Assembly: GCA_942493315.1 (NCBI GenBank)
Contig: OW818690.1
Span: forward strand, 1,054,001-1,118,000
Direction of reading: 5' to 3'
DNA from: UBA5429 sp942493315
Lineage (GTDB): Bacteria > Bacteroidota > Bacteroidia > Bacteroidales > WCHB1-69
Length of the DNA: 64,000 bases
The position numbers and the translations under genes are program-made. Under the pieces are notes generated by a model that was not told the origin of the DNA, made no database searches, and saw only the letters and a list, made by a program, of their open reading frames with translations. How positions within the stretch are numbered: the stretch's first letter is position 1; the number at the start of each line of letters is the position of its first letter. Below are positions 60,185 through 64,000 of the stretch, one piece after another.

Positions 60185-60892
60185 ATGAAAAAAGCAATTT
60201 TTATACTTTTAGTGTTACTATTATCAGGCTGTGCAGATTTTATCAAAATAGCAAGCAATTTACCAATTACAAGTACATCCTCTTCTATTGATATCGGCGG
60301 AGGTCTCAAAGAAGCTCTTAAAAAAGGGATCTCTTTACAGGTTTCCAAATTAACAGCAACTGATGGGTTTTTTAATAATTCTATGGTAAAAATTCAATTA
60401 CCGGAAGAATTAAAAGTAGTGGAACAAGCATTAAGAAACGTTGGGTTAGGAACTTTAGCAGATAAAGGGATTAAAATGCTCAATACGGCAGCTTCCGATG
60501 CTGTCAAAGAAGCAACCCCCATTTTTGTTGATGCCGTTACGAATATCTCTTTTTCAGATGCTAAAACGATTTTAATGGGCTCTCAGGATGCAGCTACACA
60601 GTATTTAAAAAGAACCACAACAAGTAGTTTGTATGCCAAATTTTTCCCTGTTGTCAAAAACTCATTCTCTAAAGTGGGAGCTGATGCCGTATGGAAAGAG
60701 ATCATCACCAAATATAACAGTATTCCATTAGTTACAAAATTAAATCCGGATCTTAACGATTATGTGACCAATAAAGCTTTAGACGGTGTGTATAAAATGA
60801 TTGCTGTTGAAGAAAAAAATATCAGAACAAACATCAATGCCCGGACATCCTCATTACTCCAAAAAGTGTTCGCATTACAAGACAAAAAATAA
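60185..60892 (+). CDS. DUF4197 lipoprotein
   Basis: This 235-residue protein has a lipoprotein signal (ILLVLLLSGCADFIK, Cys about 17) and the all-helical DUF4197 pattern: GLKEALKKGISLQVSKL, DGFFNNSMVKIQLPEEL, LNTAASDAVKEATPIFVDAV, MGSQDAATQYLKRTTTSSL and LNDYVTNKALDGVYKMIAVEE. The family is widespread in periplasms and has no assigned function. A heptamer array starts at its stop. Confidence 0.92.
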   Translation: MKKAIFILLVLLLSGCADFIKIASNLPITSTSSSIDIGGGLKEALKKGISLQVSKLTATDGFFNNSMVKIQLPEELKVVEQALRNVGLGTLADKGIKMLNTAASDAVKEATPIFVDAVTNISFSDAKTILMGSQDAATQYLKRTTTSSLYAKFFPVVKNSFSKVGADAVWKEIITKYNSIPLVTKLNPDLNDYVTNKALDGVYKMIAVEEKNIRTNINARTSSLLQKVFALQDKK

Positions 60893-61177
60893 GGGAACAC
60901 ATAAAGACGAAGGACAAAAGACGAAGGACGAATAATGAAAAATGAAAAACGAAAAATAAGGTCTTATAACTGAAACCTGAAACCTAAAAACTGAAAACTG
61001 AAACCTAAAAACTGTTACCTGTAACCTTTTACCTTTTACCTTTTACCTATTACCTATTACCTATTACCTTTTCCTTTTACCTTTTACCTTTTACCTTTTA
61101 CCTTTTACCTTTTATTACCTTTTACCTATTACCTATTACCTATTACCTATTACCTTTTACCTATTACCTTTTACCTG
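60893..61177. repeat. Convergent intergenic heptamer arrays (AGGACGA, CTGAAAC, CTATTAC)
   Basis: The whole 285-base gap is repeat. It starts with AAGACGA/AGGACAA heptamers (60903-60935), continues with AATGAAA and CTGAAAC words (60936-61015), then a long run of CTTTTAC and CTATTAC heptamers (about 61020-61170) with a few phase slips. It ends at the TAA stop of the aminotransferase gene, whose stop reads into GTAAAAGG on the minus strand. No terminator hairpin other than the repeats is evident. Confidence 0.9.
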
Positions 61178-62320
61178 TTAATTTCTAACTTTCTTAACAA
61201 TATATTCCAACTGCTCTTCCGTTAGTTCAGTGTGAATAGGCAATGAAAATACTGATTTTGCAACCTCTTCACAAATAGGAAAATCACCTTCTGAATATCC
61301 CCAATGCCTGAATGCTTCCTGTAAATGCAATGGAACAGGATAATAGATCATGCATGGAATCCCATTTGCTTTTAAATCTCTTACAATTTGATCCCTTTTC
61401 AAAGGATTTGTTTTTAAAGTGTATTGATGAAAAGTGTGCGTTGTATAAGTGCTGATTTGAGGCGTCTGTATCTCATTGAGGAACTGTAAATGCTGAGAAT
61501 AATATTCTGCAACTATTTGTCTTTCAGAAATATAATGATTTAAATACTTTAATTTAACATCTAAAATAGCTGCCTGAATAGTATCTAAACGGGAATTAAC
61601 GCCAACTCTTTCATGGTAATATTTTTGAGTAGAGCCATGATTGGTTATCATTTTACAGGTTGCAGCTAATTCCGGATTTTGAGTAATGATAGCTCCTCCA
61701 TCTCCAAAACATCCCAGATTTTTGGAAGGGAAGAAGGATGTGCAACCCATATTCCCAATTGTCCCCGACTTTTCTTTTTTTCCATCAGAAAACAAATATT
61801 CTGTACCCATTGATTGACATGCATCTTCAATCACATAAAGTTGGTATCGTTTGGCTATGCTCATGATCGTCTCCATATCGGAAGATTGTCCAAAAAGATG
61901 AACAGGTAATATCACTTTTGTTTTGGAGGTAATCGCTTGTTCAATTTTGGAGACATCTATATTAAATGTATCAGGATCAATATCTACAAAAACAGGTTTA
62001 AGATTCAAAAGTTCAATAACTTCGGCAGTAGCTATAAATGTAAATGGAGTTGTAATAATTTCATCACCCGGATTTAATGAAAGAGCCATTAAAGCTATCT
62101 GTAAAGCATCCGTTCCATTTCCACAAGGAATCACATATTTTACTTTCAGAGACTCTTCGAGATTCTTACAGAAATCAGCAACTTCAGGACCGTTAATAAA
62201 CTGTGAATGATCCAGTACTTTTTGGATCGCCTGATCAATTTCAGCTTTAATTTTTTCATATTGACCTTTGAGGTCAACCATTTGAATCGGCTTCAAAATA
62301 CTAAGATTTATAAGTTTCAA
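61178..62320 (-). CDS. DegT/DnrJ/EryC1-family PLP aminotransferase
   Basis: The protein has up to 380 residues. It shows IQMVDLKGQYEKIKAEID at the N-terminus, GNGTDALQIAL, TTPFTFIATAEVI, EDACQSMGTEY and the PLP-binding Lys in FFPSKNLGCFGDGGAI. The family makes amino sugars for surface polysaccharides. The start is unsettled: ATG 62320 overlaps the upstream stop by 20 bases, a TTG at 62296 and an ATG at 62281 are alternatives, and the conserved IQ before MVDLK argues for one of the first two. It follows the hydrogenase-like gene and may be co-transcribed with it. Confidence 0.93.
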   Translation of the reverse strand: MKLINLSILKPIQMVDLKGQYEKIKAEIDQAIQKVLDHSQFINGPEVADFCKNLEESLKVKYVIPCGNGTDALQIALMALSLNPGDEIITTPFTFIATAEVIELLNLKPVFVDIDPDTFNIDVSKIEQAITSKTKVILPVHLFGQSSDMETIMSIAKRYQLYVIEDACQSMGTEYLFSDGKKEKSGTIGNMGCTSFFPSKNLGCFGDGGAIITQNPELAATCKMITNHGSTQKYYHERVGVNSRLDTIQAAILDVKLKYLNHYISERQIVAEYYSQHLQFLNEIQTPQISTYTTHTFHQYTLKTNPLKRDQIVRDLKANGIPCMIYYPVPLHLQEAFRHWGYSEGDFPICEEVAKSVFSLPIHTELTEEQLEYIVKKVRN

Positions 62321-64000
62321 TAATAGTATTCATCATCTTTTCAGTTTTTGCAGCTCCTTCTCCAAGGATAAAACCAATTTGTTGCACTTGTCTGAGGTTC
62401 TCTTCAATAACTTCCGTAATTCTTTCAATAATCTCTTCCGGACGCTCCTCTTTGGAGTGAAGATTTCTCAAAATAATACAGATCAACTGATTAGGAATAA
62501 GTGTGAACATAGTAGCATTAATTAACTTCCCTTGTATTTCTACATCTCTTTGCAGTTTATCATCGTCATGTTGAAGAAGATAAGTGAGTTGAGATATCAG
62601 AGTTGCCGGTAATAAAGATTTCAGATTTGCCCCTACAAGGAATGGGATTACATCATGAATGTCAGCAGCATCTTCGCCTAATATTTCAACAAATCCAATA
62701 TTGGAATCCACTACTTTAAAATTTGGATCAGTGAGTACAAGACCGGTTCTTAAACTTCTAATTAAAATGGATAAAGCTGATTTATTGGATCTGTTTTCAA
62801 TCTCTGCTTCATTATATAAAATCTCCAGTTCTTTGAGTCTGGTTTCTGCTTTTTCTAACTCTTCAGAATTCCTACGCATGTTGATAACAGCCTCTCTTGA
62901 ACCAAATTGTGAATTTGGAACACACATTTCAGGAATAGCGATCCCTTGTGCTACAGCGTAAGCTAAACCATAACAAGTTTGGTAGCCACAAGCACCACAG
63001 TTCAGTTCAATTCCATTTTTAGGTACAGTAATTTTTTTCAAAGCCACAATCACATTATATTCGTCAGGTTTTACTAAGGCATACTCAGCGTTATTATACT
63101 GACAATCAAGATCTTTATATCGGGAATGGGTCATTACATCACTAAACCACCGGTCAATTTCGAAATTAGCTAGTCTCTTTTTAATATAATCTTTGGTAAA
63201 TGTTTGTTTTAAAAATTTATTATCACATTTTGACATTCCGGGTCCTGTAATACATCCTTCACAGAAAAAGAGACTAAAATTACATTTGATATTTTCTGTA
63301 AACTCTTTAAATTGTTGAACAGCTTGAATAGTATTGGCGCTACCTTCAACAGTTGTTGTGTTCCCATTTAACAAACTGGTATCTAATCCGGTCGCTTCCA
63401 CAAATCCTTGAGCAATAGCATAAAGGCCCCCTTTGTATCCAAAAGGCATATCAAAATCTGAAATTTGTGTGTATGCTTCTTTGATATTAAATTCTTCAAA
63501 CAGTTGTCTTAATTCCTTAAAAGTAAGAACGGCATCGATTTTTGCATTTCCCTTATATCTGTTCAGGGCATTTTTTGCAGCTATACAAGGTGTAATATGA
63601 ACCACTTTAATATTTTTACCATGTATTTTTCTAATAACAATTGCAGTTGCAGCGGCTGGGGAAACATTGGGTACTAAATTGGGAAGTAAATCAGGATAAA
63701 TTTTTTCCACTAGTTCTACTGCTGCAGGACAATGTGAAGTTAGAAAGTACTTGCCATTAAAATTCTGAGCCGTAATTTCTCTAAATTTGGCAGCAATAAT
63801 ATCAACACCAAAAGACATCTCATTTACGAAGTAAAAACCTAGATATCTGATCATTTTCACAAATTTGCGATAATCAGCAATATCCACAAATTCTCCTGCA
63901 ATAGATGGAGCACAGATCGCTGCTACTTTTACACCGGAATTGAGCATCTCTTTCACATCTTTCTTCGAATCGTAGTATTTTATAGCACCATAAGCACAAG
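62301..64000 (-). CDS. [FeFe]-hydrogenase-like sensor protein with PAS domain, 5' end outside window
   Basis: The frame is open to the window edge, so the GTG at 63956 is not the real start; the residues before it (CAYGAIKYYDSKKD) are the end of a ferredoxin domain. Then come a hydrogenase large-subunit-like domain (about 1-270 counted from the GTG), a 4Fe-4S site CGACGYQTC (about 320), a coiled coil and a PAS domain (about 395-500). H-cluster motifs are altered: TSHCP for TSCCP, TPCIAAKNA for MPCxxKxxE, and FCEGCITGPG in L3. This matches sensory-type hydrogenase relatives; gas or redox sensing is inferred. No output domain is seen by its C-terminus. Confidence 0.88.
   Translation of the reverse strand, partial: CAYGAIKYYDSKKDVKEMLNSGVKVAAICAPSIAGEFVDIADYRKFVKMIRYLGFYFVNEMSFGVDIIAAKFREITAQNFNGKYFLTSHCPAAVELVEKIYPDLLPNLVPNVSPAAATAIVIRKIHGKNIKVVHITPCIAAKNALNRYKGNAKIDAVLTFKELRQLFEEFNIKEAYTQISDFDMPFGYKGGLYAIAQGFVEATGLDTSLLNGNTTTVEGSANTIQAVQQFKEFTENIKCNFSLFFCEGCITGPGMSKCDNKFLKQTFTKDYIKKRLANFEIDRWFSDVMTHSRYKDLDCQYNNAEYALVKPDEYNVIVALKKITVPKNGIELNCGACGYQTCYGLAYAVAQGIAIPEMCVPNSQFGSREAVINMRRNSEELEKAETRLKELEILYNEAEIENRSNKSALSILIRSLRTGLVLTDPNFKVVDSNIGFVEILGEDAADIHDVIPFLVGANLKSLLPATLISQLTYLLQHDDDKLQRDVEIQGKLINATMFTLIPNQLICIILRNLHSKEERPEEIIERITEVIEENLRQVQQIGFILGEGAAKTEKMMNTIIETYKS

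Noticed and set aside
61020..61170. Telomere-like or low-quality sequence artefact
   Set aside because: The same period-7 logic occurs with different words at many sites and respects gene ends, so an artefact confined to this spot is unlikely.

Overview
This window looks like chromosome from an anaerobic member of the Bacteroidota. It is AT-rich. Its promoters carry the Bacteroidota -7 box TAnnTTTG instead of an E. coli -10 box, and genes lack obvious Shine-Dalgarno sites. Two proteins end in type IX secretion sorting domains. Other lineage markers are the short primary sigma factor, the glycine-lipid acyltransferase pair and a fused kinase/RapZ-C protein. HydG, a small 2[4Fe-4S] ferredoxin and an [FeFe]-hydrogenase-like sensor protein point to hydrogen metabolism in an anaerobe. 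I cannot name the genus.

Layout. 1-9.8 kb is an accessory region: a PAPS-reductase-family gene cut by the edge, a RhuM/phospholipase-D-like fusion, a complete IS3-type element with 3-bp target duplication, a signal-peptidase homologue lacking its catalytic residues, an AAA/DUF4143 ATPase and an orphan secreted protein. They are separated by long noncoding stretches built from phased 7- and 8-base repeats. 9.8-24.6 kb is conserved: LysE exporter, ferredoxin, a parvulin/MoxR/histidine-kinase operon, an envC-like/glsA/glsB/engB/META operon, OmpA lipoprotein, mutY and a TlpA-like lipoprotein. 24.7-26.2 kb is an IS1595-like element with unusual long inverted repeats. 26.4-42.2 kb carries a DPP-IV peptidase, a lytic transglycosylase, hydG, tRNA-Arg, glutamine synthetase, an rpoD operon, rplU-rpmA, lgt and carboxynorspermidine dehydrogenase. 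42.5-49.2 kb is one 2238-residue secreted fibronectin-III protein. 49.8-57.8 kb is an eight-gene envelope operon (ddl, two glucosaminidase-like, two M23, phoH, lpxK, purine nucleoside phosphorylase). 57.8-64 kb has a Rieske-like lipoprotein, a DEAD-box helicase, a DUF4197 lipoprotein, a DegT aminotransferase and the hydrogenase-like sensor.

How the genes relate. Peptidoglycan synthesis, remodelling and its control recur: Ddl, GH73, lytic transglycosylase, three M23/LytM proteins, EnvC-like activator and the RapZ-C/kinase fusion. Several are paired with homologues missing catalytic residues (signal peptidase, glucosaminidase, LytM), suggesting regulatory or scaffold roles.

The most unusual signal is in the noncoding DNA. 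Nearly every low-complexity intergenic stretch is a phased array of heptamers (some octamers), each with its own consensus. The arrays often start at a stop codon, sometimes supply the stop or terminator, and at several loci follow the same order of words. A two-hairpin small-RNA candidate at about 1346-1430 and a textbook -1 frameshift cassette in the IS3 element are the other structural highlights.
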